Under the pieces are notes generated by a model that saw only the letters and a list, made by a program, of their open reading frames with translations, searched no databases and had not been told where the DNA came from. A DNA stretch of 64,000 bases from the NCBI RefSeq assembly GCF_028714775.1, contig NZ_JAQTLS010000010.1:62001-126000 (forward strand), given 5' to 3'. The position numbers and the translations under genes are program-made. Position 1 is the first letter of the stretch. Each line of letters opens with the position of its first letter. This DNA is from Thiothrix sp. (GTDB taxonomy: Bacteria; Pseudomonadota; Gammaproteobacteria; Thiotrichales; Thiotrichaceae). This document shows positions 1 through 13,412 of this stretch, in pieces.

Positions 1-602
1 AGCTGCTGACCCAAGAAGAACTGTTCGGCGCACTCGACCCAGAAATCCAAACGGGTTTGCAGGAAAAATTGGCAGACAAGTATTTCTGTAACTTCTCCTT
101 GTTCCAGTCGATGCCGGACGTATGGGCAATCGAGCAAATTTTCCCCATTATGCCGTTGCACCGTTTGGATGAATGCCCCGACCGGCGGGCAACTTTGCAA
201 GACATGACCTGCGATTCCGACGGCACGGTTTCGCATTACGTCGATAGCGGGCGGCTGGAAAGCACCTTGCCGCTGCATTCGCTGCAAAGCGGCAAACAAT
301 ACTTGCTGGGCATTTTCCTGATTGGCGCGTATCAGGAAATCCTTGGCGATTTGCACAACCTGTTCGGCGACACCGATTCGATCAATGTGGAATTGCTCGC
401 CGATGGCAGCTACCAACTTTCCGAACCGGAACGTGGCGATACCATTGACGAATTGCTACGCTATATCCACTTTGAGCCAAAAGACCTGCTGGCGCAGTGC
501 CGCAAAAAACTGGCGGCAGCCGTGGACGATACCGAGCGGCAAAAAATGTTGCTGCGTGAAATTGAAGCTGGTTTGATCGGTTACACTTATCTGGAAGATT
601 AA
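1..602 (+). CDS. speA: Biosynthetic arginine decarboxylase, C-terminal part
   Basis: The reading frame is open from the left edge and ends at the TAA at 600-602, so only about the last 200 residues of a protein of usually 630-660 residues are present. SpeA is a PLP enzyme that converts arginine to agmatine, the first step of the agmatine route to putrescine. The stretch NFSLFQSMPDVWAI followed by QIFPIMPLHRL and the late GAYQEILGDLHNLFGD segment are typical of the SpeA C-terminal barrel. The visible TTG at 57 is internal and is not the start. The assignment rests on these recognised motifs; the PLP lysine lies outside the window. Confidence 0.9.
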   Translation, partial: LLTQEELFGALDPEIQTGLQEKLADKYFCNFSLFQSMPDVWAIEQIFPIMPLHRLDECPDRRATLQDMTCDSDGTVSHYVDSGRLESTLPLHSLQSGKQYLLGIFLIGAYQEILGDLHNLFGDTDSINVELLADGSYQLSEPERGDTIDELLRYIHFEPKDLLAQCRKKLAAAVDDTERQKMLLREIEAGLIGYTYLED

Positions 603-623
603 CTCGGGAATAGAGGGGAAAAC

Positions 624-1427
624 ATGGAATACGTACTGTTGGGCGCGTTGTTTTTAGGCATTTTACTGTTTGCCATTGGTTGGCTGATGGTGGTGGTGGC
701 AGGTTTCCAACGCCACCCGGTTACGGGGCTGTTTGCCATGATTCCGGTCTTAAACATCATTACCTTGCCATCCTTGTGGCATCGGGTTTCGGCTTGGACG
801 ATCATTGGCTTTGTTGGCGCTTTGCTGGCTACCGGCGCTTGGTTGGGCGGCGCAAAAAACAATTTGTACCAGCAAGCGCAAGTCTTGGGCGCAAATATCG
901 CCGTGGTTGCACCTGTTACCAATACATCGCAGCCAGCACCCGCAGCAACGCCTGCAACAGCCGCCAAACCGGCAGCACCAGCACCCACAGTTACTACTAC
1001 CCCCTTAGCGCTGCCATCCGCGACCGCTAGCCAAACAGCGACACCGCCCGTTGCAGCGGCGGCGACGGCTGCGCCTAGCGCCCCAGTACAGGCTGCTCCC
1101 GTTCCCGCCGCACCTGCCCCAACGGTGGCGGCAGCACCAGCCCCCGCACCCGCACCCGCATTGCCCCCCACCGAAGACTTGCCACACAGTGCTTTGTACC
1201 AAATCACTTTTGAAGACTTGCCCGTCGCCAAACTGACAACAAGTGATAGCAAATACGTGCGCCTCGTGCAGAAAGACGGGCGGCGGCGCGAAGGCAAAAT
1301 ACACATTGGCGCGGCGGGGGAAATTTCCTTGGAAGAGCGTGAGGAAAGCGGACTGGTGACACACCCCATCAAGGTCAGCGACATCCGCACTGTATCCATC
1401 ATGACCAATAAAAAGGACAGCGACTAA
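624..1427 (+). CDS. Membrane protein with long Ala/Pro linker, unknown function
   Basis: A 267-residue protein with two or three hydrophobic segments in the first 75 residues (around 3-27, 34-47 and 57-75). These are followed by a roughly 110-residue Ala/Pro/Thr-rich low-complexity linker (about 95-190) and a compact polar C-terminal domain of about 75 residues. The layout suggests an inner-membrane anchor that holds a small domain at the end of a flexible tether. No family was recognised. It starts 21 bases after speA, with an AGAGGGG ribosome site, and ends one base before the next start, so it is probably co-transcribed with ycgL. The linker DNA is GC-rich and repetitive, which produces long open frames on the other strand. 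Confidence 0.75.
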   Translation: MEYVLLGALFLGILLFAIGWLMVVVAGFQRHPVTGLFAMIPVLNIITLPSLWHRVSAWTIIGFVGALLATGAWLGGAKNNLYQQAQVLGANIAVVAPVTNTSQPAPAATPATAAKPAAPAPTVTTTPLALPSATASQTATPPVAAAATAAPSAPVQAAPVPAAPAPTVAAAPAPAPAPALPPTEDLPHSALYQITFEDLPVAKLTTSDSKYVRLVQKDGRRREGKIHIGAAGEISLEEREESGLVTHPIKVSDIRTVSIMTNKKDSD

Positions 1428-1428
1428 G

Positions 1429-1677
1429 ATGCAATGCTACGTTTACCGCAGCCGCCGCAAACCCGGCTCTTTCCTGTTTCTGCCGGAAAAAGATAACTTC
1501 ACCCAAGTGCCTGAAGTCTTGTTGAAAATCTTTGGCGAACCGGAGTTTTCCTTCGACTTCGACCTATCGGTTGACCGCACACTCATGATCAAGGCGGAAA
1601 CACCTGAAGTCCGCCGGGTCATCCGCGAAAACGGTTTCTTCCTGCAACTGCCTCCCAATGAAGAACTGGCCTGCTAG
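1429..1677 (+). CDS. ycgL: YcgL domain protein
   Basis: An 82-residue protein that matches the small gammaproteobacterial YcgL family: it begins MQCYVYRSRRKPGSFLF, continues with a central F.QVPE.LL..FGEPEF element, and ends with GFFLQLPPNEE. The molecular role of this family is not established. The start lies one base after the stop of the upstream membrane protein and the stop is 9 bases ahead of the carbonic anhydrase gene, so the three genes look like one transcription unit. Confidence 0.88.
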   Translation: MQCYVYRSRRKPGSFLFLPEKDNFTQVPEVLLKIFGEPEFSFDFDLSVDRTLMIKAETPEVRRVIRENGFFLQLPPNEELAC

Positions 1678-1686
1678 AAAATCCCC

Positions 1687-2220
1687 ATGACCGTAAAATG
1701 CTTTGAAAACTACACACCCGACATCCACCCAAACGCTTACGTTGACCCGGCAGCGTATGTCAGCGGGCAAACCAAGCTGGAAGAGGGGGCTTCGGTATGG
1801 CCGATGGCAGTAGTGCGTGGTGACATCAACCTCATCCACATCGGGCGGCTGAGCAATGTGCAGGATGGCGCGGTATTGCATGTCACGCACGGCGGCGAAT
1901 ACACCCGCCCCGGTGGTTTGCCACTCATCATTGGTGCGGAAGTCACCATCGGGCATCGCGCTGTGTTACACGCCTGCACCATCGGCAACCGTTGCTTGGT
2001 CGGCATGGGCGCTATCGTGCTGGATGGGGCAGTGGTCGAAGATGAAGTAATGATCGGGGCAGGAAGCTTGGTTCCGCCCGGTAAAATACTGGCAAGCGGC
2101 TATTTGTACGTAGGCAGCCCGGTCAAGCAGGCACGCCCGCTGACCGACAAGGAAAAAGCTTACTTAGGCTACTCTGCCGCCTATTACCACAAGCTGGCAG
2201 AGCGCACCCGCAACAGTTAA
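1687..2220 (+). CDS. Gamma-class carbonic anhydrase family protein (YrdA-like)
   Basis: A 177-residue left-handed beta-helix protein with hexapeptide-type repeats from about residue 12 to 150. The family fingerprint VVRGDINLIHIG, the NVQDGAVLHVTH segment and IGHRAVLHAC carry the metal-ligand histidines of gamma carbonic anhydrases, so a trimeric zinc or iron enzyme acting on CO2/bicarbonate is possible. Many close relatives (YrdA, PaaY, CaiE) show weak or no anhydrase activity and some act on CoA thioesters, so the exact reaction is open. Its stop overlaps the convergent stop of the next gene by 4 bases. Confidence 0.85.
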   Translation: MTVKCFENYTPDIHPNAYVDPAAYVSGQTKLEEGASVWPMAVVRGDINLIHIGRLSNVQDGAVLHVTHGGEYTRPGGLPLIIGAEVTIGHRAVLHACTIGNRCLVGMGAIVLDGAVVEDEVMIGAGSLVPPGKILASGYLYVGSPVKQARPLTDKEKAYLGYSAAYYHKLAERTRNS

Positions 2221-3317
2221 TCCATCGCCAAAACGATGCTGTTATCCGTGCCGTCAGTCACGGTGAATTCACGCCGCCGCTCTTTACCGTCCAGCGTGGC
2301 AATCGCTTCGTAATGCCCCGGCGGTACAACTAAGGTCGCACTGTGGCGTCTTGGCGCGGCAACTTCGCGGCGTCCACCGTCCAAACGGAACACTTTCCAC
2401 CCCATTTGGCGCATTGCTGGTGTATTACCCAGTGTCGCCACCAGATTGATGCGCCCGGTGGGAATTTCTAGTCTGGCAACTGCCGTTTCACCCTGACCTA
2501 CCCGTACACGCGCACGCTGACGGGCATCGCCAATCGTAGCAACCACGTCATACTCACCAGCAGCAACGATTTCATTGAGCTGATAAGTACCGCCGTGACT
2601 GAGGACTTTACGCAGCGGGGTTTGGCCTTGCATCAGGAAAACATCCCACCCAGCCAGCCTTTCGCCATTGGCCTGTAAGCGCCCAATGTGGGTGGCGAAT
2701 ACGGGAGCTACCTGCCTGCTGTGCATGACTTCAACCACGGTATGCTCTTCGTAAGCACCAATCAGCAAGCTGATCGCATACTTGCCATCGGGTAAGGACA
2801 AACTTATCCCTTGCCCAACCAACTGCCGCTCACTACCTGCATCCAAGGGGCGAACCCGCCAAATGATTTCCGTATCTGCAACCAAGATTCCCGGCGGAAT
2901 ATTGGCGCTAAGCATGAGGTTCTGTTCAGCAGGGATGGCAGCGTTGACGTGCTGGCGTAACTGCACGCCGTTAACGCTGGAGTGCGGCCCACTTTCAATA
3001 CGGCGGAACATACCCGCAGGTGCAATAACCCGCTGATAGTTCAGGGCATGTTGTTTCCCCATCATGCGCATATCTTGGCGGGGATCATCCATCACTTTGC
3101 TGGTTTCAACCCAATGAAAACCGCGTGTTTCATCGTCTGCCAACAACGGCAGCTCCCGCAACCAAGCGGAAACTTTTACCCATAAGCTATTGTTGGAAAC
3201 ACTTGCCTGTGCCTGTTCATAGCGGGAAATGCCCGCGATGCTATCCGCACAGGACAGACTCAAAGCAAGCAGCAGCGCGTAACGCACCACTCTTGCCGAA
3301 TACAATTTGGTATGCAT
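2217..3317 (-). CDS. Exported protein with repeated beta-sandwich-like segments
   Basis: A 366-residue protein with a signal peptide (hydrophobic LLLALSLSCADSIAG near residues 14-29). From about residue 115 it shows three similar segments ending in phrases such as LPDGKYAISLLIGAYE, VAAGEYDVVATIGD and VPPGHYEAIATLDGK. These resemble carboxypeptidase-regulatory or PEGA-like beta-sandwich repeats, which usually mediate contacts rather than catalysis. No enzyme motif is visible. Periplasmic or surface location is inferred. It has its own upstream region (3318-3606) and is not packed with a neighbour on the same strand. Confidence 0.7.
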   Translation of the reverse strand: MHTKLYSARVVRYALLLALSLSCADSIAGISRYEQAQASVSNNSLWVKVSAWLRELPLLADDETRGFHWVETSKVMDDPRQDMRMMGKQHALNYQRVIAPAGMFRRIESGPHSSVNGVQLRQHVNAAIPAEQNLMLSANIPPGILVADTEIIWRVRPLDAGSERQLVGQGISLSLPDGKYAISLLIGAYEEHTVVEVMHSRQVAPVFATHIGRLQANGERLAGWDVFLMQGQTPLRKVLSHGGTYQLNEIVAAGEYDVVATIGDARQRARVRVGQGETAVARLEIPTGRINLVATLGNTPAMRQMGWKVFRLDGGRREVAAPRRHSATLVVPPGHYEAIATLDGKERRREFTVTDGTDNSIVLAMD

Positions 3318-3606
3318 GAAAGCCTTCCTTGCTCAGCGCATTATGGGGGCTGATCCCCGACCCCCTGACCATTTTTTTAAAAAATTTTGTAATGCCCGCA
3401 ATATTCCGGGCGGATTGATATTGTTATGCCCATTCATGACTCTATACCGCGTTCTGACACAATCCCAATGGAATGATATTATCGGCGCGATAACAATCAC
3501 CGACCGATAAGCTATCGGGTTCTTACGCTGGACGGAGTGGTTTGTACGCCTTCAACGCACAGCTTGCTGAAAGGGTTGACACACGCAGCAACGGCGGGGG
3601 AGCGGT
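3318..3606. other. Intergenic region, no gene seen
   Basis: This 289-base gap holds the promoter side of the exported protein to the left. It contains a GC-rich GGGGG/CCCCC stem near 3344-3364, followed by a T/A-rich stretch, and a small CCGATA-AGC-TATCGG hairpin near 3505-3519 with no T-run. Short open frames here have no ribosome site or recognisable product. Confidence 0.4.
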
Positions 3607-4068
3607 TTAGCGCCGTATTGTCTCGAAGGGAAACACCGCACTGAAGGAATTTGTTGGTGAATTAATGCTGACGGTAGCTTTCCATTGCATTTTTTCAGTG
3701 CTGCAAACCGGCAAAATGAACTTACCACGCAACTCATTGGCGGGTTCTGCTGCCTTCAGTTCGGCATATTGGTAGCCCATGTACATATTAGCCCCTTCCA
3801 CCGTCAAACGCGCTGAAGTTACCCCACCCAGCCCTTGCAGCTCGGCGTTGGCGGTCAACTCTTGCATCACTGGCAAGGTAGCAGGGGAAAGGCTGAAACG
3901 GATGGCATGGCCTGCGGCATCACGCGCAAGGCAAGGGGCTGCATGTAAATCGCAAGGTTGTTGGAGCGTCAAAACGCTGGCTACTTGTTTATGACACGGG
4001 CCAAAAAAATAAACAGCACTGCTCAAGCTCAGCAAGAAAGCTAACGCTAACAGGAGAATGCGCTTCAT
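3607..4068 (-). CDS. Small exported or membrane-anchored protein, unknown function
   Basis: A 153-residue protein starting MKRILLLALAFLLSLSSAVYF: a signal peptide or single N-terminal anchor followed by a polar domain with four cysteines, two of them close together after the anchor (CDLHAAPC). The ATG at 4068 is chosen because it overlaps the stop of xthA in an ATGA arrangement; a longer in-frame start at 4116 would run far into xthA. Translational coupling to xthA is likely. No family was recognised. Confidence 0.65.
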   Translation of the reverse strand: MKRILLLALAFLLSLSSAVYFFGPCHKQVASVLTLQQPCDLHAAPCLARDAAGHAIRFSLSPATLPVMQELTANAELQGLGGVTSARLTVEGANMYMGYQYAELKAAEPANELRGKFILPVCSTEKMQWKATVSINSPTNSFSAVFPFETIRR

Positions 4069-4828
4069 CCCACAAACTCCGCGACCACGGGGGCATGGTC
4101 GGAAGGTTTTTCCCAAGTGCGCGGTTCGCGGTCAATCACGCACGATTGGCACGTATCTGCCAGTGCTTTGCTGGCGAGGATCAGGTCGATACGTAAACCT
4201 TGGTTACGGCGGAAACCAGCGGCACGGTAATCCCACCAACTAAAGCTCTTTTCAGCTTGCTCAAACTGGCGGAAGGTATCACGCAACCCCAGTGCGAACA
4301 TAAACTGCAAAGCTTGCCGCTCCAACTCGGAACACAGGATTTTCCCCTGCCACGCAGCCGGATCATGTACATCACGGTCTTCCGGGGCAATGTTAAAATC
4401 CCCCAATACCACCAGTTTGGGGTACTGTTGTGCTTGTCCGTGTAGCCAAGCACCGACTTTTGCCAACCAATCCAGTTTGTAAGCGTATTTCTCGGAACCG
4501 ACTTCAGAACCGTTTACAACATACAGGTTAACGATGCGCACATCGCCAACCGTGGCGGCAAGGATGCGACGTTGCGGGTCATCCAAGCCGGGAATGTCGG
4601 TAACGACCTCAGCGGCCTCCAGCAGGCTCAGGATCGCCACACCGTTGTAAGTCTTCTGCCCCACAAAAACCGCTTTGTAACCTGCCTCTTCGATTTCAGC
4701 CAAGGGAAACTGTTCATCAACCGTTTTGGTTTCCTGAACAGCCAACACATCTGGCTGGTTAGCAGTCAGCCATTGCAGCACGTGGGGAAGACGTACCCGC
4801 AGGGAATTGACGTTCCACGTAGCGATTT

Positions 4829-4832
<4 letters not shown>
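4065..4832 (-). CDS. xthA: Exodeoxyribonuclease III
   Basis: A 255-residue enzyme of the exonuclease III / AP endonuclease fold, a usual full length. Visible active-site elements in order are the N-terminal WNVNSLR, the metal ligand in QETK, YNGVAIL, the GDFNIAPEDRDVHDP block, RIDLILAS and the C-terminal SDHAPV that holds the catalytic Asp-His. It cleaves abasic sites and removes 3' blocks in base-excision repair. It is the third gene of the leftward chain gyrB-prlC-xthA, sharing ATGA overlaps on both sides. Confidence 0.95.
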
Positions 4833-9330
<4,498 letters not shown>

Positions 9331-10428
9331 TCACACCATCGTAGCGCGTCCGCGTTCCACGTGGAACACTCTGGCCTCACCAACCCCATGTTTCAAGGGT
9401 TCATGGCGTGTACCTGTAATGATCAATTGTTGCCGTGTTGTGTGCAGCGCATTATACAACGCCTGCTGGTTGCGCTCATCCAATTCCGAGGCTAGGTCGT
9501 CGATGGCAATGATACCACGTTTTGTATCGGCCTCGCTGATGGCATGGCTTTGTGCGAGCAGCAAACCAACCGCCAGCAGTTTCAGTTGCCCGCGTGACGC
9601 CACCCGTACTGCGGGGATGCCATCCAGCAGAATATGCAAGTCAGCGCGGTGCACACCGTAGAGGCTGAAACCTTGTTTGAGTTCCGCCTCGGCTTTCTCG
9701 TGAAAAAAACGGTGCAGGGCGGTTTCGTCTTGAGTATCCACCCCAGCGGGAAAGCCGGTGGTCAAATGCAGTTGCGGAAGGCCAATCACTTCCAGCACCG
9801 GCTGGGTGGTTTGCAACGCAAGCATCAGGGCTTCCAAAGCCAATACCCGGTATCGGTACAGCGGGGGTTGCAAGGCAACCAGTTGCTGCGTCCAATGTCC
9901 CAAAGCATAACGTTGCTTAGGGTCACGCAGGCAAACATTGCGTTGTTTCAAGACCTGCTGGTAGTTACGCCATGTCAGGTTGAAATCGGCAAAACGGTAA
10001 AACGCGATCCAGTCGAGGAAAGCCCGCCGCAGGGTAGGGCTGCCCGTTACCAATTCCACTGATCCCGGATGGATTAGGGTAAGGGGAACATGGGAACTGA
10101 GTTCCGCTTGTTGCTGCACGTCTGCATGGTTGATACGGATGCGCGTGGCATGGGTGGTTTTGCTGATACCGACCGGATAATTGTTATCTGCCAGTACACC
10201 ACTTTCCACGCGGGCGCTGACGGTCAGTTCCGTTTCCCCGCGCCGGATCACTTCGGCAATGCGTGGGGTACGGAAAGAGCGTCCGCGTGACAACACTGCT
10301 AAACCCTCCAGCAAACTCGATTTGCCGGAAGCATTGTCCCCGTAGAGGATATTAGCGTGGCGAGCCAGCTCCAATTCCGTCTGGGCAACGGCACGGCAGC
10401 CACTGACCATGACCTTGCTTAACCACAC
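9331..10428 (-). CDS. recF: DNA replication and repair protein RecF
   Basis: A 365-residue SMC-like ATPase that helps load RecA at single-stranded gaps. The Walker A motif GDNASGKSSLLEG is near residue 30, the signature segment is within VASRGQLKLLAVGLLLAQ, and the Walker B region is AIDDLASELD. The start is a GTG at 10428, because the aligned N-terminus (V-W-L-S-K) then fits the family and an AGGA ribosome site lies upstream; an internal ATG six codons later is the alternative. A parS-like site is embedded in its last codons (VFHVERG). Confidence 0.95.
   Translation of the reverse strand: MWLSKVMVSGCRAVAQTELELARHANILYGDNASGKSSLLEGLAVLSRGRSFRTPRIAEVIRRGETELTVSARVESGVLADNNYPVGISKTTHATRIRINHADVQQQAELSSHVPLTLIHPGSVELVTGSPTLRRAFLDWIAFYRFADFNLTWRNYQQVLKQRNVCLRDPKQRYALGHWTQQLVALQPPLYRYRVLALEALMLALQTTQPVLEVIGLPQLHLTTGFPAGVDTQDETALHRFFHEKAEAELKQGFSLYGVHRADLHILLDGIPAVRVASRGQLKLLAVGLLLAQSHAISEADTKRGIIAIDDLASELDERNQQALYNALHTTRQQLIITGTRHEPLKHGVGEARVFHVERGRATMV
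9353..9368. promoter_or_regulatory. parS: parS-like site 2
   Basis: CGTTCCACGTGGAACA contains a perfect 14-base palindrome (GTTCCACGTGGAAC) and matches the parS consensus at 13 of 16 positions. It lies in the 3' end of recF, about 2.5 kb from site 1. Confidence 0.72.
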
Positions 10429-10446
10429 GCTAGCAGCATCCTAGCC

Positions 10447-11556
10447 TTATAGCCGGATAGGCATAATGACATTGCGCACGCTGTCATCATCCGGGTCAGT
10501 CATCAATGCACTGCTTTCAGGGGAATTGCAGTGCAAACGTAAGGTTTCGCCTTGCAGGTGGTTTACCGCATCCAGCAAATAGGTAACATTGAAACCGATG
10601 CTGAAATCTTTACCCGCGTAATTCACATCAAGCTCATCGCTCGCCACTTCCTGTTCCGGGTTGTGTGCTTGTATCTGTAACAGGTTTTCACTCAGGGAAA
10701 GGCGTACTCCCCGGAATTTTTCATTCGACAAAATTGCCACACGGTTGAGCATGTCCTTGAAGGTTTTACGGTCAAGGTCAACTTGCATCTGCCCACTTTG
10801 CGGTACGGCAGCACGGTAATCTGGGTAACGTCCGTCAATCAATTTGGTGGTAAAGCGCAGGTTGTCGAGTTGCACGCGCAGATGGTTCTGGCTGCTTTGC
10901 ACCTGTACCGGCACTTGGCAATCAGCACGTAATAGGCGTGACAGTTCCAATACGCCTTTGCGTGGAATGATTAACTGGCGGGGCTGTTCAATACCGGGCA
11001 TCGCATCGGGGTAGAAGCACAAAGCAAGACGATGCCCGTCGGTGGCAACAGTACGCACGCCTTCGGCAGTCACTTCCAGCAACATACCGTTGAGGTAATA
11101 ACGCACGTCTTGGTTAGCCATGGCAAAAGCGGTGCGCTCCAACAGGTGTTTGAGCGCGTTTTCCGGTAACTCAAAGGTGTGTACCTCACCGATGTCTTCC
11201 AGCTCAGGGAATTCACTGGCTGGCAAGGTTGCCAATTCAAAACGGCTGCGCCCGGAAGTGATACGGGCACGCTTATCGTCCTGTATTTCCAAATTGACAA
11301 TGCTTTCCGCAGGTAAGGATTTGCAGATGTCCGCCAACTTACGCGCAGGCAGGGTGATTTCACCATCTGCACCATCCATGACTGGGGCATGGGTAGCAAT
11401 TTCCAATTCTAGGTCAGTCCCACGCCAGTAGGATTTCGTCCCATCCATACGCAATAGGACATTTTCCAGAATAGGTGCGGTATGCCGTTTTTCGATTGCC
11501 CCCAAGGTGGCTTGGAGGGATTCGAGCAAGTGTTCACGTGTCTGTGTCAGTCTCAT
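10447..11556 (-). CDS. dnaN: DNA polymerase III beta subunit (sliding clamp)
   Basis: A 369-residue ring-forming clamp that tethers polymerases to DNA. The N-terminus (REHLLESLQATLGAIEKR, then TAPILENVLL) and the end NVIMPIRL are typical. The protein has the usual three-domain length. Unlike many genomes where dnaN follows dnaA closely, here a 223-base AT-rich gap with DnaA boxes separates the two. recF follows 18 bases downstream. Confidence 0.97.
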   Translation of the reverse strand: MRLTQTREHLLESLQATLGAIEKRHTAPILENVLLRMDGTKSYWRGTDLELEIATHAPVMDGADGEITLPARKLADICKSLPAESIVNLEIQDDKRARITSGRSRFELATLPASEFPELEDIGEVHTFELPENALKHLLERTAFAMANQDVRYYLNGMLLEVTAEGVRTVATDGHRLALCFYPDAMPGIEQPRQLIIPRKGVLELSRLLRADCQVPVQVQSSQNHLRVQLDNLRFTTKLIDGRYPDYRAAVPQSGQMQVDLDRKTFKDMLNRVAILSNEKFRGVRLSLSENLLQIQAHNPEQEVASDELDVNYAGKDFSIGFNVTYLLDAVNHLQGETLRLHCNSPESSALMTDPDDDSVRNVIMPIRL

Positions 11557-11779
11557 TACTTATATATCTTATATATTTAAAAAAATAGTAGTAATCATAG
11601 AGGCAGTCTTGGAATGTGGATACTTTCCGTATCTGCCTGATTTACCGATTCCCTTTGCCCTTTTAGGGTTGTGGGAAAGGCTTGTGGATAACTTTGGACT
11701 TCCTGTCAGTTTGTTGTGGATGGAATTCCATCCCTAGTTTATCCACATCTTACTCCGGTTTGTATTCGGGCAGTTATCC
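11557..11779. other. oriC: Candidate replication origin (oriC)
   Basis: This gap between dnaA and dnaN holds two perfect DnaA boxes: TGTGGATAA at 11683-11691 and TTATCCACA at 11739-11747. It also holds near matches TGTGGATAC at 11615-11623, TGTGGATGG at 11715-11723 and TTATCCTCA at 11774-11782, the last just inside the dnaA end. A very AT-rich stretch at about 11557-11600, next to dnaN, could be the unwinding element. Position, box cluster and AT-rich flank agree with origins found beside dnaA in gammaproteobacteria. Experimental function is inferred. Confidence 0.8.
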
Positions 11780-13177
11780 TCAGCTTGTTAGGGTGCGTAA
11801 GAGGATGCGGTAGTCCTCTTCCAGCTTGGGGTCAGACTCGCGCAGTTCCGCCACTTTGCGGATGGCGTGGAGGACGGTGGTATGGTCACGTCCGCCAAAT
11901 TCCTCACCAATTTCCGGCAAGCTGTGGTTAGTCAGTTCCTTGGCCAAGGCCATGGCTATCTGGCGTGGACGCGCTAGCGAGCGGTTGCGGCGCTGCGAAT
12001 CCATGTCCGTTACCCGGATATTGTAGTACTGCGAAACGATTTTCTTGATGTTGGTGATCGACACCATTTTATCTTGGCTTGCCAACTGGTCACGCAGGGC
12101 ATCTTGCACGAATTCCATGGTGACGTGGGTTACGCATTTCAGGCGCATACTGGCAATCACCCGTTGCAGAGCGCCCTCAAGGTCACGGATGTTGGAATGG
12201 AAGCGTTTGCCAATAAAAAAGCTGACATCGTTGGGCAAGCGTAACCCGGCGTCTTCGGCTTTCTTGCGCAGGATAGCCACGCGCGTTTCTAAGTCGGGCG
12301 ATTCGATCTGTACCGTCAGCCCCCAGTTGAAACGGGTTTTGAGGCGGTCTTCGATGCCTTCCAAGTCACGCGGGTATTTGTCGCTGGCGAGGATAATGCG
12401 TTTTTGCCCTTCCAAGAGCGCATTGAAGGTGTGGAAGAATTCTTCCATTGAACGGTCTTTTCCGGCGAAGAACTGGATGTCGTCAATCAGTAAGGCATCA
12501 ACGCTACGGTAATGCTGTTTGAATTCATCCATGCGCGAATTGCGGATCGCGGAAATCATGTCATTGACGAAACGTTCGGCGTAAACATAGATGACCCGCG
12601 CGTCCGGGTTACATTCAATAATGCGGTTGCCGATGGCGTGCATCAGATGGGTTTTACCCAAACCAACCCCGCCGTAAATGAACAAAGGGTTGTAGCCGGT
12701 ATCATCGCGTTCCCCGACTTGTTGTGCAGCCGCGCACGCCAGTTGGTTGGATTTGCCTTGGACGAAATTGGCAAAGGTCATGCGCTGGTTCAAGGTGTTG
12801 GCGAAACGTTCGCTAACTGGCGCGGGGCTGGAGGTGCTGGTGCTGTAACCGTTGGTGGATGGGTTGGAAGGTTCACGTACAGCCGTTGGTTCAGCAACAG
12901 TTACCGGGGGCAGTTGGGTAACAGGAGGGCGTGAAGCCGGGGTGGAAGACCCAATTTGCAGCAGCACATCGTATTCATTGTCCCCGCGTAAAATACGCGC
13001 ATGGAACAGGATACGGGGTAGGTATTGTTCATGTACTTGTTGTAAAACGATGGTATTGGGGGCGAGCAAATACAGCGCGTGGCGTTTTTCCACCGCATGT
13101 AAAGCGCGTAGCCAAGTGTTGATTTCGTGGTCAGGGACTTCCTGTTCCAGTTGTTGTAAACATTGTTGCCAGAGCAT
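11780..13177 (-). CDS. dnaA: Chromosomal replication initiator DnaA
   Basis: A 465-residue AAA+ initiator that binds DnaA boxes and melts oriC. The N-terminal domain LWQQCLQQLEQEVPDHE is followed by a Ser/Thr/Pro linker, the Walker A motif GGVGLGKTHLMHAIGN, Walker B LLIDDIQFFAGK, and the DNA-binding signature FGGRDHTTVLHA. The ATG at 13177 is chosen because the protein then begins exactly at the conserved LWQQCL. A longer frame to 13270 would read through a TATAAT box and a DnaA box, which are better explained as promoter. Confidence 0.97.
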   Translation of the reverse strand: MLWQQCLQQLEQEVPDHEINTWLRALHAVEKRHALYLLAPNTIVLQQVHEQYLPRILFHARILRGDNEYDVLLQIGSSTPASRPPVTQLPPVTVAEPTAVREPSNPSTNGYSTSTSSPAPVSERFANTLNQRMTFANFVQGKSNQLACAAAQQVGERDDTGYNPLFIYGGVGLGKTHLMHAIGNRIIECNPDARVIYVYAERFVNDMISAIRNSRMDEFKQHYRSVDALLIDDIQFFAGKDRSMEEFFHTFNALLEGQKRIILASDKYPRDLEGIEDRLKTRFNWGLTVQIESPDLETRVAILRKKAEDAGLRLPNDVSFFIGKRFHSNIRDLEGALQRVIASMRLKCVTHVTMEFVQDALRDQLASQDKMVSITNIKKIVSQYYNIRVTDMDSQRRNRSLARPRQIAMALAKELTNHSLPEIGEEFGGRDHTTVLHAIRKVAELRESDPKLEEDYRILLRTLTS

Positions 13178-13234
13178 AGAAAGGCGGTTCCAAGGTGGTT
13201 GAAACGGGTAAGGTGTGGTGTGTTGGAAGCCGCG

Positions 13235-13263
13235 ATTATAGCGCTCCAGCCGAGTTATCCACA
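13235..13263 (-). promoter_or_regulatory. dnaA promoter overlapped by a DnaA box
   Basis: Reading leftward, a perfect TATAAT (13235-13240) is preceded by a weak TTGTGG -35-like element 18 bases upstream. The -35 element is part of a perfect DnaA box (TTATCCACA on the + strand, 13255-13263). Binding of DnaA here would cover the -35, the classic arrangement for autorepression of dnaA. The boxes are seen directly; repression is inferred. Confidence 0.7.
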
Positions 13264-13296
13264 AGCGCAAGCTACACGCACAAGCTGATCATCCTA

Positions 13297-13325
13297 TTGA
13301 CAATAGTGGTGTAATCCCTTATCTT
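13297..13325 (+). promoter_or_regulatory. rpmH-rnpA promoter
   Basis: A consensus TTGACA (13297-13302) is followed after 16-17 bases by TTATCT/TATCTT (13319-13325). It faces rpmH and would give a 5' leader of about 80 bases. Confidence 0.65.
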
Positions 13326-13412
13326 GCCTGACCTTTTTGACCGTCCGGGAACTGTAGAAATTTTTCTGGGTGGCTCAAACAACCGATTTGATGTATTAAC
13401 TGGTGACTTGTC

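Noticed and set aside
599..1408. Long Ala/Gly-rich reading frame on the minus strand
   Set aside because: It is the reverse of the Ala/Pro linker of the + strand membrane protein. It has no ribosome site and low-complexity composition typical of a shadow.
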